A stretch of 23,806 bases of DNA, taken from the NCBI GenBank assembly GCA_002633005.1, contig NMRA01000112.1:947939-971744 (forward strand), written 5' to 3'. Positions 1 to 9,683 of the stretch are shown here, in pieces. This DNA is from Phoronis australis (Eukaryota > Phoronida > Phoronidae). The notes under the pieces are model-generated. The model was not told the DNA's origin, made no database searches, and saw only the letters and a list, made by a program, of their open reading frames with translations. A program made the translations under genes and the position numbers. Within the stretch, counting starts at the first letter, position 1. Every line of letters starts with the position of its first letter.

Positions 1-1080
1 AGCCACGCATGCGCAATTCAATCACCACTAGTACAGCAGCGACACCGCGAGGAGAATTCTCCGAATAGCCCCATTCATAATAATGTTTTACCGACTAACA
101 GGAAAACATCAACATGACAACCAGGTCGAGTTACTTAGGGAACAAGGCATTTTTATATCACTCATTCTCCACTAGATTTTCTATCAAATTATTCTTTACA
201 TTTAAATACCGACAAAACGCTGTGGTCGACCTCATTAACATGAAAACGTGACAAAGTAGACCCAAATTTTCCAGTTTAAATTGTCATGATAATGAGGGAG
301 GGTCATGGGCTCCGAGACGTTGAGTCAAAATACGTGTACGTGCACATTTGCAGGTTTTGAGAGGATGTAGGCCACTCCACCCATGGATGTAGGCCACTAG
401 ACCCATCTAGAACACTCCTGACACGTACATCTCCGAGGAATAGTTTGATGCTACGGGATTACCCGCAATATTTCGATTGGGCACGAATTAAAATATACTT
501 GTTGCATTTTGATTAGCGGTATGACAACAACACAGTAAAGACATTCATCCTTGTCTGGAATATATTACAGTTCACGTAGAGTTTCAAGGTAGTTATTTAG
601 AACGGAGACATCAGATATACAGATAAAACAAATTTCAAAAATAAAAAATAAAAATAATATTAAAAATTGTATGAACAAAGAAACGTTTTAAGATGTAAGA
701 TTTGTTACAAAATCTGTTTGCCCAACTTGTGAATAATTTGCTTTTCAAATTGAAGTACGAACGACATGGACAAATATTTTTGTTTTAGATAACACTTGAT
801 AAAAACTTTTTTGTGTCATTTTTCATTCACTTGACAGGGAACAATAAATTTAAAGTCATAAAACAGCAGTTGTTGTCACGAAAAGCACGTTAACGATTTA
901 AATTACCACGCAAAATTTTTTTCATGCTTCACGCTAAATGAGCAAATGTTCTATTTTTACACCTGAATAACTATGATGAAACAGACAAGAGCAATTTTTT
1001 AGCACGTTAAAGTGACATAGTCGATAGAATGATTTTATGAGATCAGTTATGTCGTGACATCGAAACCAGGACCTCAGCGG
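1..1080. other. AT-rich stretch without recognisable gene
   Basis: I see no convincing coding exon or RNA gene here. The only structure noticed is a 22-nt tandem pair at 363-406, listed separately. The rest is AT-rich intergenic or intronic sequence with runs of A and T around 630-670. Confidence 0.5.
363..406 (+). repeat. Tandem pair of a 22-nt unit
   Basis: Two adjacent 22-nt copies (363-384 and 385-406) share GGATGTAGGCCACT and ACCCAT and differ at two internal bases. The core TAGGCCACTAGACCC of the second copy recurs at 14947-14961, so this is probably part of a dispersed repeat rather than a local accident. Confidence 0.7.
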
Positions 1081-1887
1081 CGGTAATCACCCCGGCCAAC
1101 CCGCGATCGAGAACGACCTGAAGGCAAAAGAGAACAAAATTTGGCGCATGAAGTGAAGCCAGGAAAGGTGAGTAAATCTAATGAATTTTCGTTGTTTTTA
1201 CTTCCAATGTGAGAACAGAGACACGAGTTCAAGGCATAACACACTGAGGAAGGGCAAACAGAGGTTTAGGCTAGCTTCTCTTCCAATTATTGGAGAAAAG
1301 TTACGTCGACCGAGGCATCACATGAGCCGAAGGAGATTTATATGTCATGTTGGTAAATCGTAGTTATTTTTATCACTAAATCTCTCAATTGACCATGAAG
1401 TTATGAAGAAATGACGTGTGAAAATACATGTATACATGTAACACGATGCTTGCTTTTTCTAGTTTTGTCAGGATCTCTGATTTTTCGACGTTTTCCTGTT
1501 GAGAGATGCGATCGAGAACGCAAAGATAAACGATCGGGTACGCAAACTTGTGTTTGTTCTTGCGATCGGGAACGCATCGTGGTGTGTCGAACAGTAATGA
1601 ACTTTTTACTTGTAAAACGTGAAAAGGGTTACAAAAGAAGTGTGATGCAATGAATTACTGAGTTACTTTCGTATCAACAGTGAACAACAACATAGCATAT
1701 TTCCATTAATTTGCCATGAACATTACATGTACATCAAGCATTATTTTACTGTCACAAACGAATTTATTTTCATTTCACGAAACAAAATCACTGTTATTGT
1801 GAGGCTAGCTTCAACGAACATGTTACCCACGACGTGAAGGCACACCCTAAATGAATTGGCTTTTGAAATACAGACGTCTACTTTTAG

Positions 1888-2172
1888 AGGAAACCACTGA
1901 GAACAAGGGGTTCTAAACTGAAGACTCACCCACCAGTTGAACCACGTGTCCTGTCATCCAAGGGTAAACAAATTGTTGCAGCAGATGAAAGCGAGCGTAG
2001 AATCGTGAAAAGTTGTGACGGCAAAAGGAAAAAAAAACAGCCAGTGAAGTCAAAGAATGATGATGAGCTTTCCCATGGGGAGAGAGAGGAGAGCGACAAC
2101 ACCCTTCACGAGATGCAAAAGATTCCCTCTCATAAACGCCTGGGATATAAAAATTGGCCAAAAGTTGTGTAA
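1888..2172 (+). CDS. Possible terminal exon of an unidentified basic protein
   Basis: The frame is open for 94 codons from a good acceptor (CTACTTTTAG|AGG) to TAA at 2170-2172, with no ATG near its start, as expected of an internal or last exon. The translation is rich in K, E, S, D and R, with a basic patch KRKKKQPVKSK (about residues 46-56) followed by an acidic stretch, typical of a disordered nuclear protein tail. The minus-strand open frames over the same bases look like shadows. No family is recognised, no upstream exon could be linked, and no clear AATAAA follows. A TATA-like element at 2146-2152 lies within it, so promoter and exon readings of these bases compete. Confidence 0.4.
   Translation, partial: RKPLRTRGSKLKTHPPVEPRVLSSKGKQIVAADESERRIVKSCDGKRKKKQPVKSKNDDELSHGEREESDNTLHEMQKIPSHKRLGYKNWPKVV
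2146..2152 (+). promoter_or_regulatory. TATA-like element upstream of signal-peptide exon
   Basis: TATAAAA lies 91 nt before the ATG at 2237, nearly the same spacing as the TATA-to-ATG distance (97 nt) in the secreted-peptide gene at 4603-4700. It also lies inside an open coding-like frame, so it may be fortuitous. Confidence 0.3.
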
Positions 2173-2236
2173 ACGGATGTGCTGATAAAACGGGTGGGAT
2201 TTTGCTAGATGTTTTACTGATAACATCGATACAGAG

Positions 2237-2371
2237 ATGAACATATCGACTTCTGGCACCCGTGTGGCTCGATCGTACGTTGTGTTTGGACATTTCTGTT
2301 TTTTAGTCTTGATCCTAAGTTCATCCGCATCATCAGTTCATGATCTCCAGTTTAATGTGACATTGGAAAAA
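2237..2371 (+). CDS. Candidate first exon encoding a signal peptide
   Basis: The ATG at 2237 opens 45 codons ending in frame at a good donor (GAAAAA|GTGAGA). Residues about 14-33 form a hydrophobic stretch (YVVFGHFCFLVLILSSSASS), with a plausible signal cleavage after the serine/alanine-rich end, followed by a polar segment. Reading on past the donor gives a stop at 2495-2497 after an AT-rich tail that does not look coding. No downstream exon was found, so this may be a real first exon of a secreted or membrane protein or a chance ORF. Confidence 0.33.
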
Positions 2372-2464
2372 GTGAGACAGTTAAAGTACACGAACTATAT
2401 TGGGATTTTCTCAAAACGTAGCCAACATGTTGTCATTAACGTCTCTTCAACTACACACTGTAAA

Positions 2465-2755
2465 GATTTACACAGGAAATCCACAACAATATTATAGCAT
2501 TTCTATAATAATATTAAACTTTTTTCACATATACCTCAAAATTGGCCATACAAAAATATATAGAATATTGCTTTAAGGAAACCAACATTACAAATCCACT
2601 GAACATTTGCTACGAATCTCATTTGGAATGTATTAGACTTAATCATCACTGAATCATAGACAATGTATTTAGGACTGATTGATAGTATAATAGTCTCTCA
2701 CAGGAAATCAACAAGAATATGAAAGCAATTTCTACAATAATCATAGACATATTTT
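2465..2755 (+). repeat. Diverged direct repeat, spacing about 228 bp
   Basis: The sequence around 2471 (CACAGGAAATCCACAACAAT, then an AGCATTTCTATAATAAT-like run) recurs in altered form at about 2699 (CACAGGAAATCAACAAGAAT, then AGCAATTTCTACAATAAT). Both copies are AT-rich. This reads as an old segmental duplication or an internal repeat of an unidentified element. No coding potential was seen in 2500-2960. Confidence 0.5.
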
Positions 2756-3021
2756 CTTTTAAAATATTAATTGGTCAGATCACTAGTATGTAAATATTGG
2801 CCAAAGACACTTAGTATGGCCAATTAAATCTACCTAAACACTACAAAAATGCCCTGGTTCTGTTAAAGATCCTTTTGAAATAATACAAATATAGAAACAA
2901 ACTTGAGGAAAAAAGGTTCAAAATGAAACAACAAAATACTATCACAGCAGACAGCTACCAACCATGAACTTTGTAAATCTGAACTTAACAACCTTCACCA
3001 CTGGACTTAATGATTTCATTC

Positions 3022-3230
3022 ATGGAGATTCTGCTTGCTATGCCTGTAGAAGGAGGCATACTGTTTCTATAGCATGCCACATTTACCACAAAAAAGAGTG
3101 TCCTTGTGCTCTGATGCAATGTGTCGCGTCAGGCTCACCTTTTCTGTGAAACCCTGATCACAGATAGGACATTGCATCGAATTGGTTTCTGAGCACGACG
3201 CTTCATGATGTGTTTTCTTATATTGGTAAA
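3022..3230 (-). pseudogene. C2H2 zinc-finger gene relic
   Basis: Read on the minus strand from 3171, there is a textbook finger, CPICDQGFTEKVSLTRH then IASEH (C-x2-C-x12-H-x4-H). A second finger follows at once, from CGKC to H-x5-H, also with exactly 12 positions between the inner Cys and His, but one of those positions is a TAG stop (3061-3063). Upstream, a frame with FTNIRKH then a linker ending KPIR joins the finger only after a shift of frame (extra bases near 3172-3176). Correct zinc-ligand spacing around a stop and a frameshift means decayed coding sequence. Proteins of this kind bind DNA. A short first-exon-like ORF ending at a GTAAGG donor (about 3620-3672, minus) might have belonged to it, but its phase does not connect. 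Confidence 0.6.
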
Positions 3231-3317
3231 AACATCTCTTGACTCATGCAACACGTCAATCACAGGGCTGGTAAAGGTCTTGGTCGATTTCTTAGTTCCT
3301 GAGCAAAGCTCAACAAC

Positions 3318-3338
3318 AAACACACACACACAAACACC
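3318..3338 (+). repeat. Short (AC)n microsatellite
   Basis: An imperfect AC/CA dinucleotide run lies inside the minus-strand frame upstream of the zinc-finger relic. There it would encode an unlikely Val/Cys alternation, which further suggests the frame is no longer functional. Confidence 0.6.
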
Positions 3339-4602
3339 CCTTTGTGACATGCAGCAGTTGTCACTACTCTTTTTTGAAAGCGTGGACGTTAACACCCTGA
3401 GGGACTCGTCGTGTGGCTACAGTTCAACTGAAAAAATCAAACGCATTCAGTTATGTTTTGTTAAGCTAAATCTCATTTAGAAATCACGGAAATAAAACGA
3501 TGAAATGTAAATAATAATCAACCCATTAACTAAATCAGGCTCCGTATTATTCTAAAACTATTGACATAACACCGTAACTTGAACGACGACTCAGGCCAAT
3601 GCAGAAAAAAATTGTGCGTTCCTTACCGCTTGTTTTGCATTCACGATCGCCATAGAGAATTAACGACATCGTTCCCGATCGCGGTCTCACACAAGGACCT
3701 GCTTGTATAGGTAAGTATCTCAAACTGTTTCACAAATCATAACTAACAAACGTGTCACTAGGTACGATTAAACTATAAACGTCTTTTTTCTCTCCTTAAA
3801 AACTCTGGAATTGCTAATATTAAGTAGAAATTGTTTGATTTTACGAAGAGCAAGGCATTTTACCGAAAGCCATTGCTTTTTGGGCACTTTATTTAAAAAA
3901 ATAAGCAAAAGCCAAGTATTATTTCAGATCCATAACAAAGGTCTTGCTCTCGATCGTCTTCCGGGCGATCTCGACGGCGCGTTGGCCGGGGTATAATTAA
4001 ACACTCCGATGTTGGAGTCCAATGTCGCCTGATGAATGGCAGGTTTCTTTATTGAATATCATATCCTGGGCTTACATCAAGTACTTACCATTAATGCTTG
4101 TCTTTATCTTTATTATAAAAAGAAACATTGGAGAAGCTCACATACAGACATCTAATGTGTGCGATCACCTCACACGTTTCCCGTATGGGAAGTTAATTTA
4201 ACTCATGAAGTCGCCGCCCTTGACCTGAGCGAATGTCTTGCAGAAAACGATGAGATTGGCGATCACGAAAACACACCGGAGTTCTTTTGCAGCCCTGGTC
4301 AAAAATATTAATTTCATGAAGTCTTTCCCCGTCCAACAATAATCCCTAAATTCCAGGCTTTCGTCTGTAATACCGATCATGTCTCTTTAAGTTACACATG
4401 ACGTCACGAACGCATTAAGATCAAAGGCAATGAGAATTCCATTTGTGTTAAATTTACTGAAAAATTCATCATGTTGAAGCACAGTGGCAGTCGAGTGAAA
4501 TTTCATTTAGTGCGTCTATAAATTTATTGAAGTGGCAGTTTTGATGTACCCTTTAAGATGTGGGTCACTTGTTTACACCATGCTTATGTCACATAAAAAT
4601 GA

Positions 4603-4610
4603 TATAAATA
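4603..4610 (+). promoter_or_regulatory. TATA box of the secreted-peptide gene
   Basis: TATAAATA lies 97 nt before the start codon at 4700, followed about 30 nt downstream by a pyrimidine-rich start region. This is a conventional TATA position for a strongly expressed short gene with a roughly 65-nt 5' leader. The initiation site is inferred. Confidence 0.6.
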
Positions 4611-4699
4611 CCAGCACTTTATCAGTTTGCCCATTTTTTCTACTCAGATCTACGCAACAGTTTAAGAATTGACGCCTTATCTTTCCACACAAGTTCGCC

Positions 4700-6790
4700 A
4701 TGAACCATATGGTAAGGTGTAAAAGCACAACGATTTGGGTTTATTGTTTGTTTCTCAAAGTAAGGTTTTTGCAAGAAACTAGAAATTTATGTGAGATTTT
4801 GTTCGGCATAACGCTTTGGTAAAGTCGTCAACATTTCAACTTCAGTCGCAGATGTCTTTGATTCTTCTACATCAGTTGAATTAATTCTGGTGCCATGGTT
4901 CAGGCAGAGTTTTGCAGCACACAAATCACAGTTTGGTGTTTAATAATTTCTTTTCACAAAGTTTGCTTCAGTTTTTTTATTTAGTGAACTTGAGTAGAAC
5001 GTGCCAAGGATTTAAAGATATGGGGCTTCGTAAAGGCTTGTACTAATACAGCGCTTATTAGGTGAAGTCAAAATCGCAAACCGCAAACTGGAATAAATCC
5101 CATTTAAACAATTAATGGTTCATTCTTTTATCGTGTGTGGTAAGGAAGCTTACTCGCCCGATTACAAAAGTGTGCCGCCAGAAGAATGAACCAAAATAGT
5201 GGTTTTCCAAAGTTGTTCTTACCGTGATGAATTTCCTTCCAGTGGCTGCTGATCTCTGTGGGTCTGCTGCTGGTAGTTCACGTGCTGGCAGACGACACGG
5301 AATTTCAGCCAGAGGAAGCAGTGCAAGAAGCAGATCACGAGACTGAAATGCTGCAGGTTGAGAGAGGTATAGACGAGCCTGAGGATGACGATGAAACGCT
5401 GGAAGTTGAGAAAGGGGTGGACAAGGCTAACGATCAAGGCCAATACGATGGCACCAATGAAGTGGTTGACGAGACTAAACGTACTGATACTCGCCGACTT
5501 AGAGATGATTTCTGCAACAATTGCTACACAGTGGTACGCCGAGTTCGGAATGGCCCTTATTCAGCCGATTCAGGTTACAGCCGATGCTACATCTATTATC
5601 CAAAAGTGTTGTTGACGACCAGGTGCCGATATACGGGGTAAGAAAAGCAAAAACTAGAACATATAAGGTCAAAAATAGAACAAATGGACGGTTTTGGTCT
5701 ATTTCCAACTCATTTTGAAACATGTGTTACACAGCTGACACAATGTAACACTGGATAAAAAGAGTCTTGACCGTTTCAGCTGTTAACAGATGACGCTGGA
5801 ATTAAAAAAGTAAGACTTAACCCATAGGCAAATTTAGTGGGGTGGCAAGGGACCCGGGTTCCCTCCCTTGGCTGCCGCAAGCAAAATGAAACAGCAAAAC
5901 AGCATGAAGCGTGAGGAAATATTGAGTTCAGGAGCTAGGACCGGTAGCGGACGAGGGGGGAGACAAGTTTTTTTAGTCCACCCATAGATTTTCTGAACAT
6001 GTCTACATCTTCGACCCCCGCAACCTTCGGGCTGCCTGTGTACACATGCAATCGCGCTTTGCCCGATTCCCCGAGGATGTTAGACCCCCTTATGGTATCC
6101 TAGATCCGCCACCGTAAGCAGATCCTTTTCAGATACCAATCAATTGAATTGTCCATGAGAAATATGGTTAATTTGGTTGGACCAGAATCAATCATGCTAG
6201 TTGTTTTGTATAGTCTTACATTTAAACATATCGTCGGATTACGTATGGTGTAGAGTGTCACAGTTCAACCCATTTCCTAATTGATATTCTAATTTTGGTT
6301 TGGCTTTTTACACATACATGTTTTTCCGTGATAAAACGTTAACACCAGCCCCATAAATACAGGTAATTACTGGAAAACGCAGTTCCCAGTGATGTGCTTC
6401 GATATTTTATACTTTAGTGATGTCTGGGGTCTGTTCATTAGGGTTTATATTTTGTTGTCTGTTCATTAGGATTTGTATTTTGCGAGTTTGGCAAGTTTTC
6501 GCGGGAAAACGCCATTCATTACACGCGAAGCACGTGATCTCCAAGCAAGCATCCACACTCGATTGAAGCCCTCTCTGGTCTGTGACTCACCCTACTAAGC
6601 TTTTAAATTATATTTCAGACAACACTGCCTTGCTTATTGCACCCGCTACAAATACGGCAGATGCAAAACGGTGACCAAGCGAGTCCGAGTTCGCGTCCGC
6701 TGCTACCTTCGTTTCAACAGGCCGCTAAAGACACCGGTCCTCAGATGGAAATGGTTCAGTGTTCAGTGCTGCAGCTGTAGTTATCACTGA
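4700..6790 (+). CDS. Secreted cysteine-rich cationic peptide precursor (SCRiP-like)
   Basis: Three exons: 4700-4711, 5243-5637 and 6619-6790 (stop TGA 6788-6790), joined by consensus GT/AG introns with matching phases (0, then 2), giving 192 codons. The tiny first exon supplies the start. Exon 2 begins with a strong signal peptide (core VGLLLVVHVLA, cleavage near residue 20). An acidic Glu/Asp-rich propeptide follows, ending in the dibasic KR at 5477-5482 (residues 83-84). The remaining 108 residues are very basic (many Arg/Lys) and have 11 Cys: exon 2 C-x2-C-x20-C-x12-C, exon 3 C-x3-C-x7-C-x10-C-x21-C-C-x-C. An acidic pro-segment before a cationic disulfide-rich product is the layout of cnidarian antimicrobial peptides, neurotoxins and coral SCRiPs. 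Family SCRiPs as I know them have shorter mature parts with eight Cys, so membership is tentative. The odd Cys number implies a free Cys or a dimer. No break is seen. Confidence 0.8.
5349..5440 (+). repeat. Internal repeat in the acidic propeptide
   Basis: Within exon 2 the propeptide reads LQVERGIDEPEDDDE followed by TLEVEKGVDKANDQ: two degenerate copies of a unit with the core L-x-V-E-(R/K)-G-(I/V)-D. Repeated acidic spacers occur in precursors where charge neutralisation or multiple processing matters. Here the role is inferred. The second copy is less acidic and contains Lys. Confidence 0.55.
5826..6116. repeat. Non-autonomous repeat inside intron 2 of the peptide gene
   Basis: A block of higher GC than the surrounding intron ends with CTAGATCCGCCAC. 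The terminal GTGGCGGATCTAG (minus) and the nearby GGGGG(T)TAAACCC-like stretch resemble the element at 10498-10724. No ORF is evident. It is probably a SINE- or MITE-like insertion; the left boundary is approximate. Confidence 0.4.
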
Positions 6791-6828
6791 GTTCCAACAA
6801 GGTTCCAGCCGTCTACAGAGCGAATGTC

Positions 6829-6834
6829 AATAAA
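6829..6834 (+). terminator. Poly(A) signal of the secreted-peptide gene
   Basis: AATAAA lies 38 nt downstream of the TGA stop, supporting 6788-6790 as the true end of this gene. Confidence 0.75.
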
Positions 6835-8490
6835 ACTATTGCTTCCTGCTTGAATTAAGTGTTTAATTTTCATTTTCAAATATAAATGATGCTAAGTTTT
6901 GCCTACCAGTGGGGAATTAGTACTTTCCTGAAAAGCACTAGCTTTTCACTCGCTTGATTTTGCAAGTTCGTCCGAGATCTTGCTTTACTCGCGGGAGCCT
7001 CGTCTACGACACGCTACCGCAAGTGTACTAAATCTTTGACCCGGCGGAACCAGCGAAATCAATTAGGTGTACTCATGGTTCGGCAATAGTCTGATATAAC
7101 GTGCCCGCATTTTGATAACCAGTTTAATGGCCGTTATTTAGTGGGGGAAACTGGTTCTCAACATTCGGGAACGTTATACCAGACCATTAACCACTGTTTA
7201 GCTACAAACTTCCATGAATCACAAGGCGTATCGTGTGCGTATTTCTCCAAAGCCGTCGACTAAAACTTACCTAGAGCGCGTTAGTCAAGCATGCCGATTT
7301 GTCAGTCTTTTTTGTCGTATCTCGGTCAAATACGTTCGCAATTTTGAGGTTCACGAGCTTTGTGTTGATTCAGAAATAACAGAAATTTATCTTGTCTTGA
7401 TTGGAACATGATTTTTTCTCATCAGCTAAAATTGGGTTGACATTCGTGCTTTTAGATACAGAGAGAGTGTGCCGTCTTTTGATGCGTGTACGCTGATATA
7501 ATCAACGTTGATAAAAATCTGGAAGAAAGACGAAGAAAGACAACCTGTTTATTTTTCAGACAACAAGGTCAATGGTCCATACTGTAAAGCCCAACAACAT
7601 ACTAATAATTACGTACTCATGAACACACACATTTGACATCTTGACAATAGATTCGCAATTCAAATTTTAACAAAATTCACACGAGTTTATTAACTCATTT
7701 ACGGTGTACGTTTTCATTATTTTAACAAACGTACCGCCGACAACATATCTGACTTTTGGGACACACCGATAAAAAGAATCTCATTTGCACCTTTTGTAAA
7801 CGTACAGTACCCATTGTTTTAACAGTTGTTGACATTGAACTGGACTGAGCATATCTGAATCTGGCCAAGCTCGCTAACTGAACTAGGTTCTTTACATGTG
7901 TTACTAGATAATAATAATAAACATCGAGACTGGTGTGCTCTCATAGTTCCGTATTCCAATATTAGCATTCCATGGACCCGTTCCAAGAAACTGGTTTCTC
8001 ATTTTTTACTCAAGACTAAGATTTGTCTCAACTTCCAAACTTTTAAACTGCCACATCAGGTGGAATAGCCAAAATTAAGGCAAAACTTAAGTCAAGAACT
8101 TAAGTCAACCTTGAGATCACCACATCGAAAAGGACTTGGAACAAACTGACGGAAATTTAAAATATTTTGCCACTTCAGTTTTCTTGCAGGAGTATCCATA
8201 CCTTTACACGTACATGTACATTTGTATTTCAAAATTCATTTATAAAAATGTCCTCGTCAGTTCCTATTTTATTGATCCACACAATCCCAAAGCCAGTTAA
8301 ACGTAGAAAAGTTTTTACATTTAATCCCCAGCTCTCTCTACAAATCTCAGCGCTAGCACAACGTAACATGGTTTGTGTATCTATTTTGTGGAAACTTTTT
8401 AGCAGCAAGTAGACCATTCTTGTGACCACTGTGTGCACTCTGTCGCACGCATTGAAGAGGCCTGTGACGTTATCTGCATGCATAAACAAC
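6835..8490. other. Stretch without an assigned gene
   Basis: Apart from the foldback at 7083-7191 and a 65-codon ORF beginning at 7214 that has no splice or family support, nothing recognisable was found. The short motif ACTTAAGTCAAGA is duplicated at 8086-8110. Confidence 0.45.
7083..7191. repeat. Long imperfect foldback (MITE or hairpin RNA candidate)
   Basis: Arms 7089-7125 and 7148-7184 are inverted copies of about 37 nt with roughly seven mismatches, starting GTCTGRTATAACG and ending AACCAGTTT, with a 22-nt loop. Weaker pairing continues outward to about 7083 and 7191. It may be a small terminal-inverted-repeat element or a precursor-like RNA hairpin. Confidence 0.7.
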
Positions 8491-8496
8491 ACTTAC

Positions 8497-8562
8497 ATGT
8501 ATCTTTGGAGCAACGTGTTTCTTTGTTGTTAGATTTTCGCTGATCTCATCATCAGGCATGTC
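8497..8562 (-). CDS. Internal exon of an unidentified minus-strand gene
   Basis: On the minus strand there is a strong acceptor (AATTGTTTCAG|GAC) and a strong donor (CAT|GTAAGT). Between them are 22 complete codons in phase 0, DMPDDEISENLTTKKHVAPK then IH. The other two frames contain stops. It is acidic then basic, with no recognised domain. The exon at 9045-9088 ends in phase 0 and would join in frame. Confidence 0.55.
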
Positions 8563-9044
8563 CTGAAACAATTTTAAAGGGACGTTTAGTGTACTTTTTG
8601 ACATTTTACTCAAGTTTTTGCTTAAAGGTACAGGCCGGGTGCTTTAATTTGGGTATAAGCAAATGCCTTATCCCAGGAATACAGGCACATGCCTGCCCTC
8701 GACAAGGGGTCATAAAAAGTTTTGTGATCATTAAACGGCCAGCACTATGCAGATGATCAGTCAAGGTTTATAAGTTGTATTACTGTAAGTTACTGTTCAT
8801 CATTGGGGAAACATGCACAATTATTTTCAAAACATAATTTTTGTTCGTAAGTTTACGCACTCAAGTATACATGTAGGCGCAGATTCCTATTTAGATGAAA
8901 GCATTCAAAATGTGTGCAAATACCGTAAGATTATTAAACAAAAATGACGTCTATGAACTCTACCCAATTACAGAATGCAATGTTGATTTGGGATCGATAT
9001 TTCACAGGTAAAAAGATTGCTTGAAGTTCTTAGTTATCACTTAC

Positions 9045-9088
9045 TTTCTTCACAATCACTATCGATTTTGAAGATAGGTGTTTCCCAC
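9045..9088 (-). CDS. Probable internal exon, same minus-strand gene
   Basis: The donor is AAGAAA|GTAAGT. The frame leading into it reads ...FHKGGKHLSSKSIVIVKK and ends in phase 0, matching the phase-0 start of the exon at 8497-8562. The frame is open back to about 9176, but the only AG after a long pyrimidine tract (about 9120-9145) is CACAAAG at 9089-9090, so the exon is probably short and starts in phase 1. The upstream partner is not resolved. Confidence 0.4.
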
Positions 9089-9575
9089 CTTTGTGAAAGT
9101 CAACGGCATCGTTGATCACCAATGAAAAATGAAGAAGAGGAGAGAGGCATTCAGAATTAGTTTTAAAATGAGCGTGTTAGTGATTTCATTGGAGTTCAAG
9201 TTAGGCCGAAACATGTTGAAACGTTGTCATTTTACTAATGATTGAAGGGGAAACAGAGAAATGTCGTCCCTTTAAAGTAAGTTTTGTAATAAGTATTCCG
9301 AATTAGAATCTCATCTGGTTTCACTTTTAGTGGAATTATTTCACAAATGATTTACTTGTGCGACAGCAACGTTGAAGTTCTCACAAAGCATTTATGGTGT
9401 TTTAACATTAGAATGCTAAGGTAAAAGAAAACAATTATGTGGCCTAGACTTTTATCTGGAGGAAATGCAAAATAAATCATAACACAGCGCAGGTTGGAAA
9501 CGTGTCATGTGACCTTAAGAATCCAATTGGTAACAATCAACTATTCATACAAGTTTTCTCCTGGAATCCACTCAG

Positions 9576-9683
9576 GACCACAGGTCTGTGCGCGCTAAGA
9601 ATGACCAGTGTCATTGTCCAGTTTGCCGAGAAATCCCTGAGTGTATGGAAACGTACCTCAAGAATCAGCTTGATGAACAATAA
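9576..9683 (+). CDS. Possible terminal exon with RING-like cysteine end
   Basis: The exon follows a good acceptor (CTGGAATCCACTCAG|GAC), is open for 35 codons and ends at TAA 9681-9683, followed by a second TAA. It encodes CHCPVCREIPECMETYLKNQ near the C-terminus. C-P-V-C-R followed by a short hydrophobic tail is how C-terminal RING domains of E3 ligases (IAP- or MUL1-like) end, supplying the last Cys pair. The first half of a RING was not found upstream, so this rests on one motif. A different frame over the same bases has an ATG at 9502 but looks random. Confidence 0.33.
   Translation, partial: DHRSVRAKNDQCHCPVCREIPECMETYLKNQLDEQ

Larger units (their letters stand above)
1103..3682. repeat. 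Scattered GCGATCGRGAACG motif, five copies
   Basis: A GC-rich 13-14-nt motif, GCGATCGRGAACG with small variations, occurs at 1103-1115, 1508-1521, 1530-1543 (GGTACG variant) and 1562-1575 on the plus strand and inverted at 3670-3682. In one frame the plus copies read Asp-Arg-Glu-Arg. In AT-rich surroundings such recurrence is unlikely by chance. It could be a decayed repeat, relics of a duplicated exon, or protein-binding sites; the sequence does not decide. Confidence 0.5.

Noticed and set aside
1081-1168. Exon ending at CCAGGAAAG|GTGAGT
   Set aside because: A good donor, but no acceptor in the only frame that stays open and no homology.
1913-2293. 126-codon minus-strand ORF
   Set aside because: It lies antisense to the more coding-like plus-strand exon at 1888-2172 and reads His/Phe/Ser-rich, as expected of a shadow of Lys/Glu codons.
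3949-3990. Shared protein motif LDR...LAGV between 3949-3990 and the minus strand of 1088-1115
   Set aside because: The match rests mainly on a 12-nt GC-rich word; frames and flanks do not agree.
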